DNA from: Streptomyces sp. NBC_01314
Lineage (GTDB): Bacteria > Actinomycetota > Actinomycetes > Streptomycetales > Streptomycetaceae
Assembly (NCBI RefSeq): GCF_041435215.1
Contig: NZ_CP108394.1
Span: 10,292,001 to 10,356,000, forward strand
DNA: 64,000 nucleotides
Direction of reading: 5' to 3'
Part shown: positions 16,559 through 22,994 of the stretch, piece after piece
How the letters are laid out: each line of letters opens with the position of its first letter
Numbering within the stretch: position 1 is the stretch's first letter
Position numbers and translations under genes: made by a program
The notes under the pieces: generated by a model
Databases searched by the model: none
What the model saw: only the letters and a program-made list of their open reading frames with translations
What the model was told of the DNA's origin: nothing

Positions 16559-17663
16559 TGATCCGAAACGGTAGGTGTTCTGGGTCGTTGGCCCCTGCGT
16601 GAGCGAACTCGTGGGGGATGCACGGCAGTTGTCGCCGTCGGCGCAGGAGGCCCTTCGGCTGCGGGCGGTGGCCGCACTGGTGGCGGGCCGGACTCGCGAG
16701 GATGTCGCGGCGGTCTTCCAGGTCTCGCTCAAGGCCGTGGACAACTGGTGGGCGAAGTGGCCGGCCGGCGGGCGCGAAGCGCTGGTGGCCCAGCCGCGTG
16801 GACGCCGGGTCGGCGAGCATCAGGTTCTCGGTGCGGTCGAGCAGCAGGCGGTCCGGCAGGCGGTTCTGGATCACCGCCCCTGTGACCTGGGGCCGGCGGG
16901 GCAGCTGTGGACGCGGGCCGGGGTCGGGGATCCGATCGCGAAGCTGTACCGGGTGCGGCTGACCGAGCAAGGGGTGGGCAAGTACCTGCGCCGCTGGGGG
17001 CTGTCCTTCCAGCGCCCGGACAAGCGGGCCGTCGAGCAGAACCCGGAAGCGGTCCGCGTCTGGCGGGAGGAGACCTGGCCGGCGATCCGGGCCAGGGCGA
17101 AGGCCGAGGGCGGCGAGGTGCTCTTCGCCGACCAGGTCGGCATCCGTTCCGACCAGGTCACCGGCGCACCCGGGGCGCCAAAGGAAGCACCCCGGTCGTC
17201 CGCCGCTCGGGCAACCGGTTCCCGGTCAACGCGATGTCCGCGATCAGCACCAAGGGCCGCATGCACTTCATGGTCTTCACCGAGACCTTCGACGCCGACG
17301 CCATGTGCCGCTTCCCGGACCGGCTCGCAGACCACTTCGACCGCAAGATCCACCTCGTGGTGGATGGTCACTCCGCGCACCGCTCCCGCAAGGTCCGCGC
17401 ATGGCTCGCCAATCACCCGGACCGCATCGAACTGCACTTCCTGCCGTCGTACTCGCCGGAGCTGAACCCCGACGAACTGGTCAACGCCGACCTCAAACGA
17501 AGCCTGCCCATGCACAGCCGGGCCCGCGACCAGGCCCAACCCGCCGCCGAGACCCGCCGGTTCTTCCACCGCCGCCAACGGCAGCCACACATCGTCCGCG
17601 GCTACTTCGGCGGCCCACACGTCCGCTACACCCTCGAATAAAACCGATTGAGTTTCGGATCAA
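16558..17663 (+). mobile_element. IS630-family insertion sequence (1106 bp) with TA duplication
   Basis: The ends are perfect 12-bp inverted repeats, TTGATCCGAAAC (16558-16569) and GTTTCGGATCAA (17652-17663). They are flanked by TA on both sides (16556-16557 and 17664-17665), the target duplication expected of IS630/Tc1 elements. One DDE transposase gene, in two frames, fills the element. Both ends are intact, so the insertion looks recent. Confidence 0.93.
16599..17641 (+). CDS. IS630-family transposase (in two frames)
   Basis: The N-terminal frame from GTG 16599 gives SELVGDARQLSPSAQEALRLRAVAALVAGRTREDVAAVFQVS, a helix-turn-helix, and continues to EVLFADQVGIRSDQVTG with the first catalytic Asp. 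Near 17170 the reading moves to another frame that encodes GAKGSTPVVRRSGNRFPVNAMSAIS, then HLVVDGHSAHRS (second Asp) and YSPELNPDELVN (third acidic residue). Together they form a full-length ~345-residue DDE transposase. One missing base near 17170 explains the break. It could be a mutation or a ribosomal frameshift, which is used by some IS630 members. No clear slippery run is evident. Confidence 0.85.
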
Positions 17664-18352
17664 TACTGTGCTGACCGTGATTGACCACCAAGAACGGGTA
17701 CTTCTATGCCGAATTCACGGCGAGTCCCCCTGGCGGCCGGTCAAGGCGAGAGTGATCCCTGTCTGGCCATCTCGACATTCGGTCATTCGTGTGCTTGACC
17801 CGCTCTTTTCTCACTGGTTCCTTTCCGCTACTCCGGTAATCGGCAGGTTTCGCCCCCTGCCAGAGCGAGGGGGACAGGCTGGGCTGACACGTATCTTCGT
17901 TGTCCGTCGCGACAGGATGCGCCCGATCAGTCTTCGCTGCCGCACCCACCCGTTTCCGGATGCCGACTACGCCTGGCATCCGCTCTCCGATGTGGAGGGC
18001 GAGGAATTCGACGTGTATCCACGCGAGCTCGGCCTCTTTCTACGTGGATATCTGGAGGGCTGGATTCCCGATGGGGTCATCACCCTTGTCGAGTGATCAC
18101 GCAATTCACAGGATGACTCCGGATATCCGGGCCCAGTACTCCAGTCGCACTTCGTGATCTGACGGACTGTCGGGATTGTCAGCCTCGGGATGCGCCCTTA
18201 CTAGGTCCACGGTCGTAGGACTCCGGCCGAAGGACACGGGCCCCGCGACCGATGCTGCAAGAACGCCTCGTGCCTACGCTGACCGAAACGGTCCACCGCT
18301 GAAGGTGTCGTGACCATTCGCCGCCGAGCGCGCCACTACGAAGGGGAAGCCC

Positions 18353-18763
18353 ATGCCCGCCAACGGTCAGAGCCACATCCGCGTCGCCCGCCCGTCGCGC
18401 GACCTCGTGGCGGCGGAGGACTTCTGGATCGGGGGCCTCGGGCTGAGCGTGCTGTACCGAACCGAGGGCGGCGATGCGCCCGGAGAGCACGACCTGCTGA
18501 TGGTCGGCTGGCCCGACGCCTCCTGGCACCTCGAACTCGTCCACGAGGCGGTTGGGCCCGTCGAGCCGCGACCCACCACTGAGGACCTGCTCGTGATCTA
18601 CCTCGACGAGCAGGTACCCGGGGAGCTGGTGACGCGCCTCGAGGCACACGGTGGCAAGCGCGTGCCGTCACATAACCCGTACTGGGACAAGTGGGGCATC
18701 ACCGTCGAGGACCCGGACGGCTACCGGCTCGTGCTCTGCACGCGCGCATGGTCCAACTCCTGA
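18353..18763 (+). CDS. VOC/glyoxalase family protein
   Basis: A 136-residue vicinal oxygen chelate protein (HIRVARPSRDLVAAEDFWIGGLGLSVLYR, HLELVHEAVGP and the closing GITVEDPDGYRLVLC). It resembles YycE-like glyoxalase/dioxygenase family members, in which a metal bound by His/Glu of paired beta-alpha-beta units polarises the substrate. His (HIRVAR), Glu (LELVHE) and the closing acidic segment are plausible ligands. The exact substrate is unknown. The ATG lies after AAGGGGAAGCCC. It is monocistronic, wedged between mobile element remnants, and convergent with the IS701 remnant. Confidence 0.85.
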   Translation: MPANGQSHIRVARPSRDLVAAEDFWIGGLGLSVLYRTEGGDAPGEHDLLMVGWPDASWHLELVHEAVGPVEPRPTTEDLLVIYLDEQVPGELVTRLEAHGGKRVPSHNPYWDKWGITVEDPDGYRLVLCTRAWSNS

Positions 18764-18787
18764 GCCCGTGCTGTCGGGTTGCGAGGT

Positions 18788-19937
18788 TCAGTCGAGGTCG
18801 GTGAGGCGTCGCTTGTAGTGATGCCAGCGGGCGCGTGCTCGGTGGCGTCGTCGCCAGGTGGACCACTGCAGGTGGAAGGTCATGCGGCTGGTGGCGAGGC
18901 CGGTGGGTAGGTCCCGCAGGAGGTTGGCGAACAGCTGGAACAGACGGCGGGCCTCGGTGACAGTCAGGGCGATCTGCCCGAAGTCCGCGGGTGGTTCGGC
19001 GGTGGGGCTGGTCGGCAGGATGGGGGCGGGATGATCTCGCCGGTCCAGGCTGGCGATCACGGAGAGCAGGGCGAGGGCGGCCATCGCGAGAACGATATGG
19101 CGTCGCCAGGAGCGGTAGCGGCGGGCCTGGGTGTGATCCAGTCCGACGGCGTCCTTGCCGTTGGCGAAGTCCTCCTCAACTGTCCATCTGATCCCGGCGA
19201 TCGCCACGAGGTCGGCCAGCGCCATCGAACGGCCTGGGGGTGCGTAGGCGTAGAAGTAGGACCGATCGGTGGGGTCGGCAATGCTGCGGCGGACCAGCAG
19301 GTGGTGGCGAGGGTTGGCGGTGGCGACCAGGGCCCAGTCGTAGACACGCGGCCCCTTGGCGCCTTGTCCGCACGAGAGCCGGTTCCAGGCCCGCTTGGGG
19401 ACCTTCTTCGCCGCCAGGACATCGGCGCGGATCGGTCCGACGCCGGAGGGCACGGCGAAGTTGACGCCGACGGCGAAGACGTAGCCGATGCCGTGCTCCT
19501 CGAAGAAGCTGCGCAGCTTCGCGCTGCGGCCGTAGACCTCATCGCCCGCCGCCCAGTCCACCGCGACGCCGGCCGCGACGGCCCGTCGGGCCTGGTCCAG
19601 GGCAATGGCGGTCTTGGTGCGGAAAGTGAAGTCCCGGCCCAGTCCGGCCCGCTCGCACCGCTCGGGGTCCTTGGTCCAGTGTTCCTGGACGTAGAGGTCG
19701 CCGTCGATCAGGCAGTGTCCGAGCGGGCTGGCGTAGGTGCAGTACACCGCGACGACGGCGTTGCTGACCTGCCCGGTGGTGCCGGTGTACTGCCGTCCGA
19801 CACCGGCGGTGGCCTCGCCCTTCTTCTCCTGGCCGGTCTCGTCGAAGACCAGCACCGCACCGGGCGCGGCCAGGTGGCGTACGGCGAAGCCGCACACCGC
19901 ATCCAGCGCGGCGTCCTGGTTCGTCGCCGTATTGCCG
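18788..19937 (-). mobile_element. IS701-family transposase remnant (5' truncated)
   Basis: The minus-strand frame encodes an IS701-type DDE transposase (PF13546-like): VLVFDETGQEKKGEATAGVGRQYTGTTGQVSNAVVAVYCTYASPLGHCLIDGDLYV, then VDWAAGDEVYGRSAKLRSFFEEHGIGYVFAV and DAVGLDHTQARRYRSWRRHIVLAMAALALLSV. The N-terminal DNA-binding ~80 residues are missing. Homology ends at about 19937, where it runs into a fragment of an Rv1733c-family gene on the other strand. The apparent ATG at 19981 lies within that other gene. It is probably immobile. Confidence 0.85.
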
Positions 19938-20288
19938 GAGGTCCCGCCGACCGTGGTGCGGGATGTGGCCACCGGCATCAACTACGACCGTGTGAAGGCG
20001 AAGGTGCGCTGGGTGGACGGTGACGGGGCCGCCCACGCGGCCAAGGCCGGAGTGATGCCCGGCGCCAGGGCAGGCACCGGGGTGACGGTGTGGACCGACG
20101 GGCAGGGACGTGGGGTGTCCGCGCCCGTCAGCCAGGCAGAGGCGACGGCACGTGTGGCGCTGGCCGGTGCGGAGGTCGCCATGGCCGGATGCTTCCTGAT
20201 TCTTGGGGGTGGACTCTCGGTGCGTCTGAGTGTCGAGCGTCGGGCGACCGCGCGGCGGGGTGAGGAGCGGGGGCGCAGGGCCAGTTGA
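19938..20288 (+). pseudogene. Rv1733c-family membrane protein, 3' fragment
   Basis: From EVPPTVVRDVATG onward the frame matches the second half of the Rv1733c family seen intact at 48839-49420 and 63193-63780. The extracytoplasmic segment is VKAKVRWVDGDGAAHAAKAGVMPGARAGTGVTVWTDGQGRGVSAPVSQ. The last transmembrane helix is ALAGAEVAMAGCFLILGGGLSV, followed by a basic tail. The N-terminal helix and start are replaced by the IS701 remnant. The DosR-regulated Rv1733c of M. tuberculosis is the family archetype; its function is unknown. The 176 bases after the stop hold nothing I can support. Confidence 0.75.
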
Positions 20289-20464
20289 GTCTCGGAGGCA
20301 CGAGGAGTGTTCCCCCATTGCGGCCGTGACGGATGTGCACGGAAGGGATCGGGTCAGCCTGCTTCAATTCACCGGTTGCGTTCCGACGAGACTGCCGCGC
20401 CGGGAGTCCCGCCAGAGATCGGACGGCCAGGGACCGTGCTGGGGCCGAGGCGGTTGAGGCCGTC

Positions 20465-21598
20465 TCACGAGATTCCGCTGTCGGTGAGGCCGAGGTGGAC
20501 GGTGCGCTTGTACTTGTTGCCGTGGGTCCAGTCGAGGGCGTCATCGTGCTGGAGACGCCCGACGACGATGCCGGGAGCGAGGCCGGCTTGCCGGGCGAAG
20601 GCCTCGATGTTGGTGAAGGGCATGGGCCTGATGGCGAGGCGGCGGTAGGCCGCGCTGTGTTCGGGCGGGATCAGCGTCTCGGCGGCGAAGGCGTTGGCTT
20701 CTTCCTCGCTGCGGTCTCCTTCAGGCGTCCGTTCGTCCTTGCGGTCCGTGTTGTCGAGGAAGGTCAGCCGCTTCCCGTGCAGGAGGACGTGTCCGATCTC
20801 GTGGAACACGGTGAACCAGAAGTGGTCGTCCTTCTTGAACCTGTCGCTGAGGGCGATGCCGACCTTGTCGGGTGTGAGCCAGCGGGTGGCCCCTGACACG
20901 TGCGAGTGAGGTGGGGCGGGGATGAAGACGACGGCCACGCCGGCCTGGGCGCACAGGTCGGAGATCTGACCGGGCCACGTCTCAGGCTTTTCCAGGGTGA
21001 GAGCGCGCAGGCGCGGCAGGAGGGCGGTGAGTACCGCGCGATCGAACGGTTCGCAGGGTACGTCGCGGGCCCGTAGTTCTGCCTGGCGCAGCCAGATCGC
21101 GGTGGCGTAGTCGTTCGTCTCCAGGACGGTCGAGCGGCGGAACGCGGTGCGGTAGCCGCGCCACAGGTCTTCGGCGACCTCGGGATCGGCGACGCCGAAG
21201 AACGCCAGCAGGCGCTGGAGATTCTCTGCGCTTTTCTCCTTGTTCGGCAGGATCTTGCGCTTGACGAGCTCGGACAGCGAGAACTTGTCCAGCCAGTCGA
21301 CGAGCTTGCCCAGCTGCTGGAGTTCCTGGTCGCGGGTGATGTGGGTACGCCAGGCGGCTTCCAGCTGGTTCCACATGGAGGCCGGGATCTTCGTGGTGCG
21401 TTCGAGCAGGAGCGCGGTTTCGGGGGTAAGGACCGCGGTGCCCTGGACGATCTGGTTGATGTGCTTGGTCGACAGACCGGTACGCCGGGCCAGGTCGGCC
21501 TGCGGGATGCCCAGCGCGTCGAGCTGTTCCTTGAGGGTCTCGCCGGGTGGCCTGACGGAGTCGGGGTCGTAGGCGAACGGGATGGGCGGCGGGGTCAC
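20465..21598 (-). CDS. HigA-type antitoxin fused to ImmA/IrrE metallopeptidase
   Basis: A 377-residue XRE/ImmA fusion. Residues ~20-65 form a helix-turn-helix (LKEQLDALGIPQADLARRTGLSTKHINQIVQG), like HigA antitoxins. Residues ~210-310 carry the zinc peptidase motif FHEIGHVLLHG (HEIGH at 266-270) with the downstream Glu in RSEEEANAFAAETLIP. ImmA/IrrE peptidases cleave DNA-binding repressors, for example in ICEBs1 and the Deinococcus stress response. The gene lies 46 bp downstream of a HigB-like toxin on the same strand, so the pair is probably a type II toxin-antitoxin module in which the peptidase adds a stress sensor. The partner and trigger are inferred. Confidence 0.85.
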   Translation of the reverse strand: MTPPPIPFAYDPDSVRPPGETLKEQLDALGIPQADLARRTGLSTKHINQIVQGTAVLTPETALLLERTTKIPASMWNQLEAAWRTHITRDQELQQLGKLVDWLDKFSLSELVKRKILPNKEKSAENLQRLLAFFGVADPEVAEDLWRGYRTAFRRSTVLETNDYATAIWLRQAELRARDVPCEPFDRAVLTALLPRLRALTLEKPETWPGQISDLCAQAGVAVVFIPAPPHSHVSGATRWLTPDKVGIALSDRFKKDDHFWFTVFHEIGHVLLHGKRLTFLDNTDRKDERTPEGDRSEEEANAFAAETLIPPEHSAAYRRLAIRPMPFTNIEAFARQAGLAPGIVVGRLQHDDALDWTHGNKYKRTVHLGLTDSGIS

Positions 21599-21644
21599 GA
21601 GAGCCTCTCTGAGGTCGGCGAGGCGGAGGGGCGGAGGCGGGCGG

Positions 21645-22022
21645 TCAGCGGCTGAGGGTGATCGCCGTGATTATCAGGGCTCGTACGGCGTGTTCGTCCA
21701 GTGTTCCGTCGCGGCCCAAGGCGTGCGGGGCGTCGCGGGGGTGCACGAGGAGGTCGCCGTGCACCCCGAGCGAGATCAGCCGGGCGAGGCGGTCCCCGGG
21801 TGGGCCCGGACGCAGGCACGCGGCGGCGAGATGGCGCAGGTCGGCCAGATGGGCGGCGGCGGCCATCTGGCCGAGGCGTCTGTGGAGCGTCGCGGCGGCC
21901 TCCGGCCCGAAGCGGGCCCGGCGGGCCGCGTCGCTGTTGCAGACGCGGGCCAGCTCCGCGTCGTCGAAGGCGATGTCCACCAGCAGCCCCAGAATCCACT
22001 TGCGTATACCTGCTGGCTCCAT
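21645..22022 (-). CDS. RelE/HigB-like toxin
   Basis: A 125-residue small protein with the order VDIAFDDAELARVCNSDAARRARFGPEAAATLHRRLGQMAAAAHLADLRHL. This matches HigB/RelE-type mRNA interferases ('plasmid maintenance killer' family), which have an N-terminal helix hairpin followed by a beta core. The C-terminal catalytic strands are less clear (GRDGTLDEHAVRALIITAIT), so activity is uncertain. It precedes an XRE-ImmA antitoxin in the typical toxin-first HigBA order. The start ATG 22022 has GAGAG upstream that overlaps a palindromic operator. It is divergent from the ubiquitin-like operon. Confidence 0.62.
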   Translation of the reverse strand: MEPAGIRKWILGLLVDIAFDDAELARVCNSDAARRARFGPEAAATLHRRLGQMAAAAHLADLRHLAAACLRPGPPGDRLARLISLGVHGDLLVHPRDAPHALGRDGTLDEHAVRALIITAITLSR

Positions 22023-22026
22023 GCTA

Positions 22027-22045
22027 CTCTCTCGATCAAGAGAAG
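22027..22045. promoter_or_regulatory. Candidate operator of toxin-antitoxin operon
   Basis: CTCTCTCGATCAAGAGAAG contains a near-perfect inverted repeat around CTCGATCAAG. It overlaps the toxin ribosome-binding region and lies about 100 bp upstream of the divergent ubiquitin-like operon. It is a plausible autoregulatory site for the XRE antitoxin that might also touch the divergent promoter. Confidence 0.45.
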
Positions 22046-22136
22046 TTTACTTAACCTGACGGGTGCATTCATTTTTGGATCTACTGATGTGTTCCCGCAG
22101 GTCAATGGGATCTGTATCCCGAGAAGGAGGCATCAC

Positions 22137-22316
22137 ATGACGGCAAAGCGCAGCACCTCCAGCGGTTCCAGCGACGGCAAGCGTGGGCGCAGTGCGATCA
22201 CGGGCCGCTTCGTGAAGCAGTCCGCGGTGCGCCGCAGCCCGGCCACGACCGTGAACGAACAGGTCTCCGCGAAGGCCAAGAAGAGTAGTCCCGTACGGGA
22301 GAACAGCCCGCCGTGA
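22137..22316 (+). CDS. Small basic protein with RSAITGRFV motif
   Basis: A 59-residue Ser/Lys/Arg-rich peptide: GKRGRSAITGRFVKQSAVRRSPATTVNE. The RSA(I/V)TGRFV...S...P.TTV motif recurs in short, uncharacterised bacterial proteins. The GAAGGAGG ribosome-binding site (22123-22130) is excellent. It is the first gene of the operon encoding the ubiquitin-like, E2-like and JAB-E1 proteins, 43 bp before the ubiquitin-like gene. Its Lys-rich nature would allow it to be a conjugation target, but that is speculation. Confidence 0.75.
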   Translation: MTAKRSTSSGSSDGKRGRSAITGRFVKQSAVRRSPATTVNEQVSAKAKKSSPVRENSPP

Positions 22317-22359
22317 TCGATACCGGCCCGTCCTGCGGGCCGGGAAGGAGGTGGCCGTC

Positions 22360-22623
22360 ATGACGACGGACGCACAGCACAAGGACCCCGCACACAAGAC
22401 GGTGACGGTCACCGTGGACGGTGAGCCGGTCGAGGGTGTGCCCCGGCACACGACCCCGAACGAGATCCTGCGCCTGGCCGGGATCGACCCGGCCACGCAC
22501 TACCTGGTCCGTGTCAACGGGCGGCACCAGGAGCCGTTCAACGGCCAGGGCGACAGGCAGATCACCGTGCACGAGCGGGAGACGTTCGTGTCGGTGTCGA
22601 CCGGGCCGACCCCGACCTCGTGA
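22360..22623 (+). CDS. Ubiquitin-like protein (multiubiquitin-domain type)
   Basis: An 87-residue single beta-grasp domain: KTVTVTVDGEPVEGVPRHTTPNEILRLAGIDPATHYLVRVNGRHQEPF, then RQITVHERETFVSVS. The 'EILRLAGIDP...YLV' helix and the 'ItV.e.e.Fvsv' last strand match the prokaryotic multiubiquitin domain family (PF14452-like). It has one copy rather than a tandem chain. It ends GPTPTS, so there is no C-terminal Gly-Gly; a processing step or non-canonical use would be needed. GAAGGAGG precedes the ATG. It overlaps the E2-like gene by GTGA (22620-22623). Confidence 0.85.
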   Translation: MTTDAQHKDPAHKTVTVTVDGEPVEGVPRHTTPNEILRLAGIDPATHYLVRVNGRHQEPFNGQGDRQITVHERETFVSVSTGPTPTS

Positions 22624-22994
22624 CCACGCCCCTGTCGGAAGCCGGGCCCGCGGGCATGCTCGCGGGCCTGGCCGCAGTCGGCTACACGGTCCGCCAGCGG
22701 GACGGGTTCGCCGTCTTCGACTACACGATCGAGGTCGGCCCGCGCACCGGCGAGACCGTACGGATCGGCCTGGCCCTGGTGCAGGACTGGCCGTTGTCCC
22801 CGCCGCCCGGCCCGCACGTCAGCCCGTGCTTCGGTCACCCGCACGGCGCCGTACATCCTTCCCCGCTCGAAAGAGAGGGAGAGGGATGGGAGTACTGGAG
22901 CCGACCGGCCGCCGACTGGCCGGCCGACCGCACGGTGCGGGGCTACCTCCGGCACCTGCGCACCCTGTTCTCGCAACTGGAGCCTCCGGCATGA
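22620..22994 (+). CDS. Prokaryotic E2-like (UBC fold) protein
   Basis: A 124-residue protein with the prokaryotic E2 pattern: a beta-meander (GFAVFDYTIEVGPRTGETVRIGLALVQDWPLSPPPGPHVSPCF), then GAVHPSPLEREGEGWEYWSRP and a C-terminal helix (TVRGYLRHLRTLFSQL). The 'PLSPPPGPH' turn and 'W-x-x-WSRP' resemble the Prok-E2_E group that accompanies multiubiquitin proteins. The only Cys is Cys70, at a position that is not obviously the canonical catalytic site. It could therefore be the thioester Cys, or the protein may be an inactive E2-like adaptor. The start GTG overlaps the ubiquitin-like stop and the stop overlaps the JAB-E1 start (ATGA). Confidence 0.75.
   Translation: MTTPLSEAGPAGMLAGLAAVGYTVRQRDGFAVFDYTIEVGPRTGETVRIGLALVQDWPLSPPPGPHVSPCFGHPHGAVHPSPLEREGEGWEYWSRPAADWPADRTVRGYLRHLRTLFSQLEPPA

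Larger units (their letters stand above)
16548..18096 (+). pseudogene. NUDIX-like gene interrupted by IS630
   Basis: If the IS630 element and one TA are removed, the flanks join in frame as MRSTVLTVIDHQERVLLCR (ATG at 16548, resuming at 17666). This resembles the N-terminus of a NUDIX hydrolase. The far end reads TRIFVVRRD, then DYAWHPLSDVEGEEFDVYPRELGLFLRGYLEG, also typical of NUDIX C-termini. The middle, where the GX5EX7REUXEEXGU box should be, is out of frame and degenerate. So the gene was inactivated by the insertion, by decay, or by both. Family assignment is tentative. Confidence 0.45.
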
